From assembly GCF_002884445.1 (NCBI RefSeq), contig NZ_KZ614144.1:3826094-3890093 (forward strand): a stretch of DNA of 64,000 nucleotides, read 5' to 3'. The notes under the pieces were generated by a model. The model made no database searches, was not told the origin of the DNA, and saw nothing but the letters and a program-made list of their open reading frames with translations. This document shows, piece by piece, positions 45,044 through 51,835 of the stretch (the stretch's first letter is position 1; every line of letters begins with the position of its first letter). Position numbers and translations under genes: made by a program. The stretch comes from Paenibacillus castaneae. GTDB taxonomy: Bacteria; Bacillota; Bacilli; Paenibacillales; Paenibacillaceae.

Positions 45044-45119
45044 TGGTGATCTGTAGTGGGCTCGAACCACTGACCCCTACCCTGTCAAGATAGTGCTCTC
45101 CCAGCTGAGCTAACAGATC
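45044..45119 (-). tRNA. tRNA-Val(GAC)
   Basis: Acceptor GATCTGT/ACAGATC, D-arm GCTCAGCTGGGAGAGC, anticodon loop TTGACAG (GAC, Val), T-arm GTGGTTCGAGCCCAC, discriminator A and encoded CCA (45044-45046). Its 3' 40 bp were duplicated by the island. Confidence 0.95.
45047..45086. repeat. attachment repeat, right (within tRNA-Val)
   Basis: 40 bp identical to 41599-41638; lies within the intact tRNA-Val gene. Confidence 0.88.
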
Positions 45120-45309
45120 GTATTGGCGACAATTAATAATATATCAGGATTTAGACATGAAGTCAATAACTTTATTGGTATTTTTACAACTCGCACATAT
45201 GGTCATAATAATAAAAATTGGATGAAGTGATTTTAACAGCATTGCAACAATTTGGCTTTCCATTGCGTCAATGTAAGTGCTGCAGCAAACTAAGTAAAGA
45301 GGTGATTTT

Positions 45310-46266
45310 ATGCGAAAACGTTCATTACTAATTATGGCCCTGATTGCAATGATGCTCTTCTCAGTCGGACAAACCGTGTTTGCTTTTAAAGATATCAAAA
45401 ATGACGCCAACGAACACAAAATCAATGAGCTTAAAAAACACGGTATAATAAAAGGCGGAAATAAAGAAGATAAGTTCAATCCGAAAGGCAAGCTCAGTTA
45501 TGCAGAAGGCATTTCATTAATCGTTAAAGGCATGGGGCTCAATATCGACAACATTCGTTTTATTAAAGAACCGCTGGCTTCGGATTCCTATCCTAACCTC
45601 AAGGATAAAGCATGGTATTCAGAGGCTTTCGTCATCGCAAACTATAATGGACTTGATATTCCAAAAACAGTGAAGGCAAATGATAATATGACTCGCGAGC
45701 AATTTGCCCACCACTTGTTCAAGGCTATCGTTAAAAAAGGCGATTATGCCTTTGTGGAAATGTACGCAATGATCAAGGACGAAGCAGACATTAACAATGC
45801 ATATAAGAACAGCATTCAGAAGCTCCTAATTGCAAAGATTGCAACGCTGGACAGCTCCAACAAGTTTTATCCTAAGCAGGCCATTACGCGCAGTACAGCT
45901 GCAGGCTGGCTTTATGACGCTATTACCTTTGTAAAGGAGACTAAACCAATTCCTGAGCAGCCCGTTCAACCAAATCTCGAGTATAAGTTAATTGTCACTC
46001 CAGTCAATACTGAAGTTAATAAAGTTACAGTCAGTACACAAGTACCGCACCCAGGCTACGGCATTCGCATTTCTTCAATCAGCTTTGAAGGCAAAGAGGC
46101 TGTCATACACATTGAAATCGTAATGCCTGATCCAGACAAAATGTATCCGCAAGTCATTACGGATGTTCAAGTGACAACCTATGTAGACGCCACATTCAAA
46201 CCTGTGCTTCCTGTAGGCTCTCAATTAAGCAGTTCCTCATCCAGTACAGGAATCATTGCTAAGTAA
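45310..46266 (+). CDS. SLH-domain surface protein
   Basis: 318 residues. Signal peptide (to about residue 26, QTVFAF), then SLH repeats: FKDIKNDANEHKINELKKHG, NLKDKAWYSEAFVIANYNG, NMTREQFAHHLFKAI and AYKNSIQKLLIAKIATLDSS. The C-terminal about 100 residues form a beta-rich region with YGIRISSISFEGKEAVIHIE and TDVQVTTYVD, resembling the protease-inhibitor-like domain of PrcB. AAGAGGTGA lies upstream. Confidence 0.88.
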   Translation: MRKRSLLIMALIAMMLFSVGQTVFAFKDIKNDANEHKINELKKHGIIKGGNKEDKFNPKGKLSYAEGISLIVKGMGLNIDNIRFIKEPLASDSYPNLKDKAWYSEAFVIANYNGLDIPKTVKANDNMTREQFAHHLFKAIVKKGDYAFVEMYAMIKDEADINNAYKNSIQKLLIAKIATLDSSNKFYPKQAITRSTAAGWLYDAITFVKETKPIPEQPVQPNLEYKLIVTPVNTEVNKVTVSTQVPHPGYGIRISSISFEGKEAVIHIEIVMPDPDKMYPQVITDVQVTTYVDATFKPVLPVGSQLSSSSSSTGIIAK

Positions 46267-46272
46267 CACAAT

Positions 46273-46325
46273 AAGGCTTCTCTGCCTATCTGATTTAGAT
46301 CAGACAGCAGAGAAGCCTTTTTCTT
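46273..46325. terminator. terminator between convergent genes
   Basis: AAGGCTTCTCTGC / GCAGAGAAGCCTT stem followed by TTTCTTCTC. Confidence 0.85.
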
Positions 46326-46342
46326 CTCAAGTCCCATTAAGC

Positions 46343-46831
46343 TTATTCTGACTCGTCAAACCAATTAAAGAAATTATTGTTGATGAACTGTGCCACTAGC
46401 ATATACGGCGCCGTTTCTTCCAAATTTAGTTCTTCCTTGCCTCTAATCTGAAAATAAAGCCATAACGCGATCGTATCCGTAAATTGAATAGGATCATATT
46501 CTGTTCTGTTCATTAAATCTGCGATCAAACCCATGCAATCCTCAATCGCTGCTTCGCCTTCGGAGTCGAATTCGTTTATTTTTATTATGAAATAAGTATA
46601 TAAAGTCGGGTATTCTTTATTCCTTATAAGAGATTTGCTAAACAGTGCAGTTGAAATAGAGGCGACGAGTATGCTCAGCTTCCATTTTCTTTCATGCTCT
46701 CCTACTGTGGGATCTTGCTTGAATCTTTCTAAGAGATCCATATATAAGTTCTCTTTTAATAAATCGACTTGTGCAAACAGCAATCTGGATCTTTCCTTGA
46801 ATGATATTTCCTCTTTATTATTTGAGAACAT
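46343..46831 (-). CDS. conserved hypothetical protein
   Basis: 162 residues, mainly helical, no signal peptide or known motif (KERSRLLFAQVDLLKENL; ADLMNRTEYDPIQFTDTIAL). AAAGGAG is well placed before the ATG. Function unknown. Confidence 0.65.
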   Translation of the reverse strand: MFSNNKEEISFKERSRLLFAQVDLLKENLYMDLLERFKQDPTVGEHERKWKLSILVASISTALFSKSLIRNKEYPTLYTYFIIKINEFDSEGEAAIEDCMGLIADLMNRTEYDPIQFTDTIALWLYFQIRGKEELNLEETAPYMLVAQFINNNFFNWFDESE

Positions 46832-46935
46832 CGTATATATCTCCTTTCCTATCTATAGTCTCTCATTCCCAATTAGGTGAGATCATTATATCACAGGTTG
46901 GAATACACATAAAAAAGGACACGCTCATGCATGAC

Positions 46936-46968
46936 AAAAAAAGAAGAAGGAAAACAATCCTTCTTCAT
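46936..46968 (-). terminator. terminator of the MORN protein gene
   Basis: GAAGAAGGA / TCCTTCTTC stem with seven T residues on the minus strand. Confidence 0.75.
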
Positions 46969-47025
46969 TTGGTTTGTATATGAATAGATAGCTCTGAGCT
47001 ATTGCATTCATAGATATGACGAAGC

Positions 47026-47568
47026 CTATGTACCAAAAATTTGACCATCTGCCCGATTACCATGATAATCATTCTCTTTTGATATACGGAATTTTCCAGA
47101 GCTGCTTCTCCTGCCGTTTATCCAAAAGCCATCATAAGCTGTACCAGCAGCGAAATCATTCATAAAGCCATGTCCGTGCATGTGGTCGCGCCGCCAGTCG
47201 CCCCTATACTCCCAGCCGCCCACAGATCTTCGGTAATATCCTTTACCATGACGCAAGCCACACACCCAAGAGCCCTCGTAACAATCACCGCCTGCCAGTT
47301 CAAAGCTCCCTTCTCCATGAAAGATGCCATTTAGCCATTTCCCGCTATAGCTGTAACGTTTGAATTTATCGGTTAACCTTCCCGTGCCGTGCGGTAATCC
47401 ATCCGCCCACTTCCCAACATACTGCAAGCCGTTATTAAAAATAACGACCCCGTAGCCATGTGGTTTTCCAGCTTCCTGCTCACCTGTATATACATAACCG
47501 CTCGATTTTTCCATACTCTCGAATACATCCCATATGATCTTAACTGCTTGATAGAAACCTTCTGTCAT
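47026..47568 (-). CDS. MORN-repeat protein
   Basis: 180 residues, mostly MORN repeats of about 23 residues: YTGEQEAGKPHGYGVVIFNN, YVGKWADGLPHGTGRLTD, YSGKWLNGIFHGEGSFEL, YEGSWVCGLRHGKGYYRR, YRGDWRRDHMHGHGFMND. MORN repeats bind lipids or partner proteins. No signal peptide. Bacterial versions have no general function. Confidence 0.88.
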   Translation of the reverse strand: MTEGFYQAVKIIWDVFESMEKSSGYVYTGEQEAGKPHGYGVVIFNNGLQYVGKWADGLPHGTGRLTDKFKRYSYSGKWLNGIFHGEGSFELAGGDCYEGSWVCGLRHGKGYYRRSVGGWEYRGDWRRDHMHGHGFMNDFAAGTAYDGFWINGRRSSSGKFRISKENDYHGNRADGQIFGT

Positions 47569-47779
47569 TAGACACCATCCTTATTTAGATTTCTGAGTGC
47601 TAAATCTTTCTGGGAATCTGCACATACGCTCAAGTATAAAAAATGCAGTATTGCACGCAATAGCAGCCAGTAATAAATAAGTATAGGCGAATGATTTCAA
47701 ACAATCTGTCACACGGTGTTGTCGATTCACATTTATTTTCAGACATAAAACACGACCATTCGCCGTGCCGAAGCGAAAA

Positions 47780-48037
47780 TCATCTCTTTGCCAGCTTTAT
47801 GGGCTTCTCAAGCGCATATATTTCTTCATCTAAGGCAACCATCTTCTGCTCAATCGCTTTTCTTGCATCTGCTAATGCCTGATTATATACGTATGGCGAA
47901 AGCTCCTTCAGCATGAAATCAAGCACATTCTCAGCTGCTAATTGTCCAATTTCTTGATCAAATTCAATTTGAAAATAATCTTGTATACCGGATGCGATTT
48001 GAAGCTTATGCTCTTTCGGTAATTTTAACGGTACCAT
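47780..48037 (-). CDS. DUF2164 protein
   Basis: 85 residues matching DUF2164: LPKEHKLQIASGIQDYF, GQLAAENVLDFMLKELSPY, YNQALADARKAIEQKM, LDEEIYALEKP. Cytosolic, function unknown. Start at ATG 48037, 9 nt after GGAGG. Confidence 0.85.
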   Translation of the reverse strand: MVPLKLPKEHKLQIASGIQDYFQIEFDQEIGQLAAENVLDFMLKELSPYVYNQALADARKAIEQKMVALDEEIYALEKPIKLAKR

Positions 48038-48101
48038 GGTGTTTTGCCTCCTCGGTTTGCATTGAGTGTTTTCTTCTTCGTTTATTAAGTACATCATTAT
48101 T

Positions 48102-48153
48102 AAAAAACCTCCATCGCTTGCACTGAAATTTCCAGTACGGCAAAGGAGGCTTT
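48102..48153 (-). terminator. terminator downstream of tRNA-Leu copy 1
   Basis: CCTCC / GGAGG outer stem with TTGC/GCAA and ACTG/CAGT inner pairing and six T residues on the minus strand. Confidence 0.55.
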
Positions 48154-48181
48154 CCAATATCATATGAACATTTTCTAAGTA

Positions 48182-48267
48182 TGCCGAGGACGGGAATCGA
48201 ACCCGTACGGTGGTCACCCACCGCAGGATTTTAAGTCCTGTGCGTCTGCCAGTTCCGCCACCCCGGC
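48182..48267 (-). tRNA. tRNA-Leu(TAA), copy without encoded CCA
   Basis: Long-variable-arm tRNA; anticodon loop CTTAAAA (TAA). The body is identical to the copy at 48553, but the 3' flank reads TACT instead of CCA, so CCA must be added post-transcriptionally. Confidence 0.93.
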
Positions 48268-48415
48268 GCGTTTAATGAAAGTGGCAACAGAAAATAATAT
48301 ATCATGTTTTACCTCGGATGGCAATCTTTTTTTATTTTATGTCCATAAGATTGCAAATCAAGGTGATTTTGATGAAATAACGGATCTGGGGTCAATTATC
48401 GTCACACCTGAAACG

Positions 48416-48480
48416 AAAAAAGATCCTCCTTTGTCATTACCCGTACTTGAGTACAGATGATGCAAACGGAGGATCTCTTT
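48416..48480 (-). terminator. terminator of the fMet-Ile-Leu tRNA run
   Basis: AGATCCTCC / GGAGGATCT stem with a T-run on the minus strand, between the two tRNA-Leu genes. It implies that the downstream Leu copy is transcribed separately or only by readthrough. Confidence 0.75.
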
Positions 48481-48549
48481 CACAATTATGTAGGCATTCC
48501 TTAATTTAAGCGCTATAGTAAAGTACTAGACTTTACTGGGCTGTAAAGA

Positions 48550-48638
48550 TGGTGCCGAGGACGGGAATCGAACCCGTACGGTGGTCACCCACCGCAGGAT
48601 TTTAAGTCCTGTGCGTCTGCCAGTTCCGCCACCCCGGC
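48550..48638 (-). tRNA. tRNA-Leu(TAA), copy with encoded CCA
   Basis: Same 86-nt body as the copy at 48182, followed by CCA (48550-48552). Confidence 0.95.
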
Positions 48639-48657
48639 ATGTGTAAAGCTTTGCAAA

Positions 48658-48734
48658 TGGTGGGCCCTGAGGGACTCGAACCCCCGACCAATCGGTTATG
48701 AGCCGACCGCTCTAACCAACTGAGCTAAGGGCCC
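48658..48734 (-). tRNA. tRNA with CAT anticodon, probably tRNA-Ile2
   Basis: Acceptor GGGCCCT/AGGGCCC, anticodon loop CTCATAA, encoded CCA. The sequence around TTAGCTCAGTTGGTTAGAGC matches tRNA-Ile(CAU) genes (lysidine-modified) better than elongator Met; a definite call needs a dedicated model. Confidence 0.85.
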
Positions 48735-48771
48735 TCGAAAAACGTATATTTCAACGTGGTTATCGATAGGT

Positions 48772-48848
<77 letters not shown>

Positions 48849-48957
48849 ACGTTTGTCCATTTGAATTAAAGCTTCTTGAAATGGCGACATAAAATAATAT
48901 ACTATATGAGTAGGTTTTAAGTCAAGCAAAATCTTCTAATTATTTTTTTTGTTTTTT

Positions 48958-49122
48958 TTATGGAATAAATCGCACGCCGTAACGGCCTTTGCGGGACCGG
49001 AACACCTCTACCTCATCCGGCGATTCATAACCATAAATCCATGAATCATTCTCCATTCGTCTTACAAGGCACCCGGCTTGAAATTTTGTTTCGTACAATC
49101 GGATCCAGTATACCCATCTCAT
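48958..49122 (-). CDS. small conserved hypothetical protein
   Basis: 54 residues, aromatic- and Arg-rich (MRWVYWIRLYETKFQAGCLV, ending RKGRYGVRFIP). AGGAGGG precedes ATG 49122, supporting a real gene; the longer frame to 49155 has no ribosome site. No family recognised. Confidence 0.6.
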   Translation of the reverse strand: MRWVYWIRLYETKFQAGCLVRRMENDSWIYGYESPDEVEVFRSRKGRYGVRFIP

Positions 49123-49354
49123 CTCAATTCCCTCCTGGTGTCTGTGCAAATCCATTCCTCTATGTATCTGATCAAGGTGCTGCTGTTAATCATTAGAATA
49201 CCCTAAATTAGGATTTAACAAGCATAAGAGCATGACAATCCAGTTATTCCGGCAAAAATACATATTAGTAACTGCTGCGGCATCCATAATCACTCATTAA
49301 AGGCTCGATAATCGATTATAGGACCTTTTTACAGGAAAATCAGCTAAGCCCAAA

Positions 49355-49395
49355 CAAAAAAGCCCAAATCGATTCAGCATCGATTGTGGGCTTTC
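49355..49395 (-). terminator. terminator of the MacAB-like operon
   Basis: AAAGCCCAcAATCGAT / ATCGATTtGGGCTTT hairpin with a T-run on the minus strand. Confidence 0.8.
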
Positions 49396-49418
49396 ATTGT
49401 GGGCCTTCTATTCTATCA

Positions 49419-50933
49419 TTAATCTGCTTTTGGCATTGGCATAATATCAATCGTCCCGTCACCTTCACCAGAAGGATTTGTCTTAGGACGCTCTAATACG
49501 GCATTGCCTTTTGTTTCCCATTCCGCTAATGCATCACGAGCGGACTTTGTACCCTTCAGCACTTCCTGGAACAACTCATAAGCTGGCTGCTGAGCTTCCC
49601 AGATGTTTGGATTTTCACGATATACCTTGTCAGCATCCGTGCTAGTCGGAGGCAGCGGCTTAAGCGATGTGAATGCATCCATATTGTATTGAAGACCGCC
49701 AATCGGTTTCAAAAATTCTTTACGTGCGACCATTTCATAAAGGCTTCTAGATTTAAGCTTAGCCCAATCTCTGCCATTCGTAAATTTGATGAACTCCCAA
49801 GCGTCTTTATCATTTTGCGCTTTGGCATTAATGCCCATCAATTGGCTGAGATAGATGCTTCCGCCGACTTCAGGGTCTGACGGGCTGACAGGAACAGTTA
49901 CAACATCCCAATCCACGATATCGAAATCTTTGATTTTGGATGCATTATCTTGAACTTTTTTGAGTTCATTAATATATCCGTATTCCCCGATAGTCATTGC
50001 TACTTTTCCTTTCATGAATAAATCACCGTAGAAAGGATCATAAGTGCCTTTTTCATTTTGAGTTTCGTACATTTTGTTTATAAATTCCTGGGTTGGAAGT
50101 ACTTGATCATTATAGAGAGAGGCTATAGTCGTCCAAACATCCTCCCATTGATCGGTGTTTACGAGCATTTTTTCGCCTTTATCATCCCAAGTTTTCAATT
50201 GCAGCGCTGAACTATAATTCTGAACCTGACCATAGCCATCGTTCGTCCAACGGTTAAATGAGAAACCGAAGGTACGGTCCTGACCTTCTCCATCAGCGAC
50301 TTGACGAGCAAGGTTCAATACTTCCTTCCATTCCATCTTGTCAGTTGGAGGAGAGATGCCTTTATCTGCAAACAATTTTTTGTTGTAATAAAGCGCAGAA
50401 GAGCTGAATGTTGGTGTAAGCGCGTATATATTGCCATCGCCTGCAGCTTTAATGCCGTTAATGACAGTTGGAACATAATCGCTTACATCAAATTTGTCCT
50501 GTGTAATAAGAGGGTCAAGCTGCTTCAGCAAGTTATCTTGCGTTAGGCGAAGCAGCATATTGTAATCAAGTACAACGACATCGACTGGATTCTGACCATT
50601 CAGCATTTCTTTCATTTTCTCATAAGGATCAGGCTGAGTATTTGGTTTGTTTGGGTCAGGCTTCTCAAAGCGCTGATCATCATAATTAATTGCGCCAACG
50701 ATTTCAAATTCAATATTAGGATGCGACATTTCAAACATATCGGTGTATTGCTGACGGAAATAAGGCTCATTATCCGATCCACCGTAAAGTACCCCTATCC
50801 GTAGAACACGTTTCTCTGCGGATTGTTCATTGCCTCCGCTGCAGGCAGCCAGCAGGCTGATCAGCAGCGCAAGCGTTAAACTGAGCATTGTAAATCTGCG
50901 TAAACTCGGTTTCAACACCCGTTTGTCATTCAT
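49419..50933 (-). CDS. extracellular solute-binding lipoprotein, family 1
   Basis: 504 residues. Lipobox SLLAACSGGN, then a two-lobed binding fold (VLRIGVLYGGSDNEPYF, YDPYEKMKEM-type region, LYYNKKLFADKGISPP). Sugar-type binding proteins normally pair with MalF/MalG permeases, but here it is the last gene of an FtsX-type ABC operon and no permease of the matching kind is nearby. A GGGGGG site overlaps the ATPase stop, so cotranscription is likely. Confidence 0.85.
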   Translation of the reverse strand: MNDKRVLKPSLRRFTMLSLTLALLISLLAACSGGNEQSAEKRVLRIGVLYGGSDNEPYFRQQYTDMFEMSHPNIEFEIVGAINYDDQRFEKPDPNKPNTQPDPYEKMKEMLNGQNPVDVVVLDYNMLLRLTQDNLLKQLDPLITQDKFDVSDYVPTVINGIKAAGDGNIYALTPTFSSSALYYNKKLFADKGISPPTDKMEWKEVLNLARQVADGEGQDRTFGFSFNRWTNDGYGQVQNYSSALQLKTWDDKGEKMLVNTDQWEDVWTTIASLYNDQVLPTQEFINKMYETQNEKGTYDPFYGDLFMKGKVAMTIGEYGYINELKKVQDNASKIKDFDIVDWDVVTVPVSPSDPEVGGSIYLSQLMGINAKAQNDKDAWEFIKFTNGRDWAKLKSRSLYEMVARKEFLKPIGGLQYNMDAFTSLKPLPPTSTDADKVYRENPNIWEAQQPAYELFQEVLKGTKSARDALAEWETKGNAVLERPKTNPSGEGDGTIDIMPMPKAD

Positions 50934-50938
50934 TCGAT

Positions 50939-51835
50939 TTAACCCCCCAATGATTTAGGCGGAGTAATAATAATCCGCTCACCGTCAAATTCCATTGTCG
51001 CTTTATCTTTAATATTTAAAGCTGTAAGATATTCCTTCGGCACCTGCAGACGCCCGACTCGGTCTACTACTACATAAGCCTCGTGTACAGATTGCAAGTT
51101 GCTTGCTATCTGAAGCTCTGCCTCTCCGTCGGCATTAATATTCGGATTTCGTTTGATAAACTCCGTGCTCGTCAATCCATCGCGAATTGCAACAACACGG
51201 TCCACCTTGCTTGCGAGTGTAAGATCATGCGTAACAATTACAATGGTGATACCGATTTCTCGGTTAAGCTTACGGAAAATGCCCATAATTAAATCAGAGG
51301 TTGTCGTATCGACGGAGCCTGTAGGTTCATCAGCGAGCAGCAGCTTCGGCCTGTTTGACAACGATATGGCAATAGCGACCCGCTGCTGCTCGCCGCCTGA
51401 GAGTTGATGGAGCTTATTATGCATGCGCTCCTTAAGCCCAACCCATTCCAGCAACTGCTTCGCATAAGGGCGATCTACTTTACCGGATAGCATCATCGGC
51501 ATTTCCACGTTCTCCAGCGCTGACAAATACGGCAGCAGGTTGCGGGCATTATTTTGCCATATGAAGCCTACTGTTTCGCGCTTGTAGCTCACAAGATCCT
51601 CTTCTGAAATTTTGAGCAAATCCCAGGGACCTACTTTAACTTGACCGGCAGAAGGGCGATCGAGACCGCCCAGCGTATTCAGAAGCGTTGACTTCCCGCT
51701 TCCGCTATTGCCGATAATAGCCATAAGCTCGCCTTCATTGACTTTCAAATTCAAGCCTTGCAGGGCAACGACCTCTAGATCGTCTGTTTTGTAAATTTTG
51801 ACTAATCCTTCGCAATCGATCATAGCTGTCGTCAT
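50939..51835 (-). CDS. ABC transporter ATPase with C-terminal AbrB-like domain
   Basis: 298 residues. Residues 1-230 are a LolD/MacB-type ATPase: Walker A GNSGSGKSTLLN, signature [12 protein letters not shown], Walker [13 protein letters not shown]. The last about 45 residues (AYVVVDRVGRLQVPKEYLTA followed by LNIKDKATMEF) look like a SpoVT/AbrB swapped-hairpin domain. Such a domain usually binds DNA or mediates dimerisation. It overlaps the FtsX permease gene by 4 nt and presumably powers that permease. Confidence 0.85.
   Translation of the reverse strand: MTTAMIDCEGLVKIYKTDDLEVVALQGLNLKVNEGELMAIIGNSGSGKSTLLNTLGGLDRPSAGQVKVGPWDLLKISEEDLVSYKRETVGFIWQNNARNLLPYLSALENVEMPMMLSGKVDRPYAKQLLEWVGLKERMHNKLHQLSGGEQQRVAIAISLSNRPKLLLADEPTGSVDTTTSDLIMGIFRKLNREIGITIVIVTHDLTLASKVDRVVAIRDGLTSTEFIKRNPNINADGEAELQIASNLQSVHEAYVVVDRVGRLQVPKEYLTALNIKDKATMEFDGERIIITPPKSLGG

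Larger units (their letters stand above)
41599..45086. mobile_element. degraded integrative element at tRNA-Val
   Basis: A 3.4-kb segment bounded by 40-bp direct repeats of the tRNA-Val 3' end, with a tyrosine integrase adjacent to the intact tRNA. Contents: a frameshifted MmcB-like gene, three tandem tiny membrane-protein genes, a second recombinase with a stop codon, a gene fragment and a 5'-truncated integrase. It looks like a prophage or integrative element mostly lost by deletion. Confidence 0.82.

Noticed and set aside
47597..47745. Minus-strand frame of about 46 codons with one hydrophobic segment
   Set aside because: The helix is plausible, but neither candidate start has a ribosome site and a competing frame is equally open.
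48275..48460. Plus-strand frame between the two tRNA-Leu genes
   Set aside because: No ribosome site, and its 3' end is formed by the tRNA terminator hairpin.
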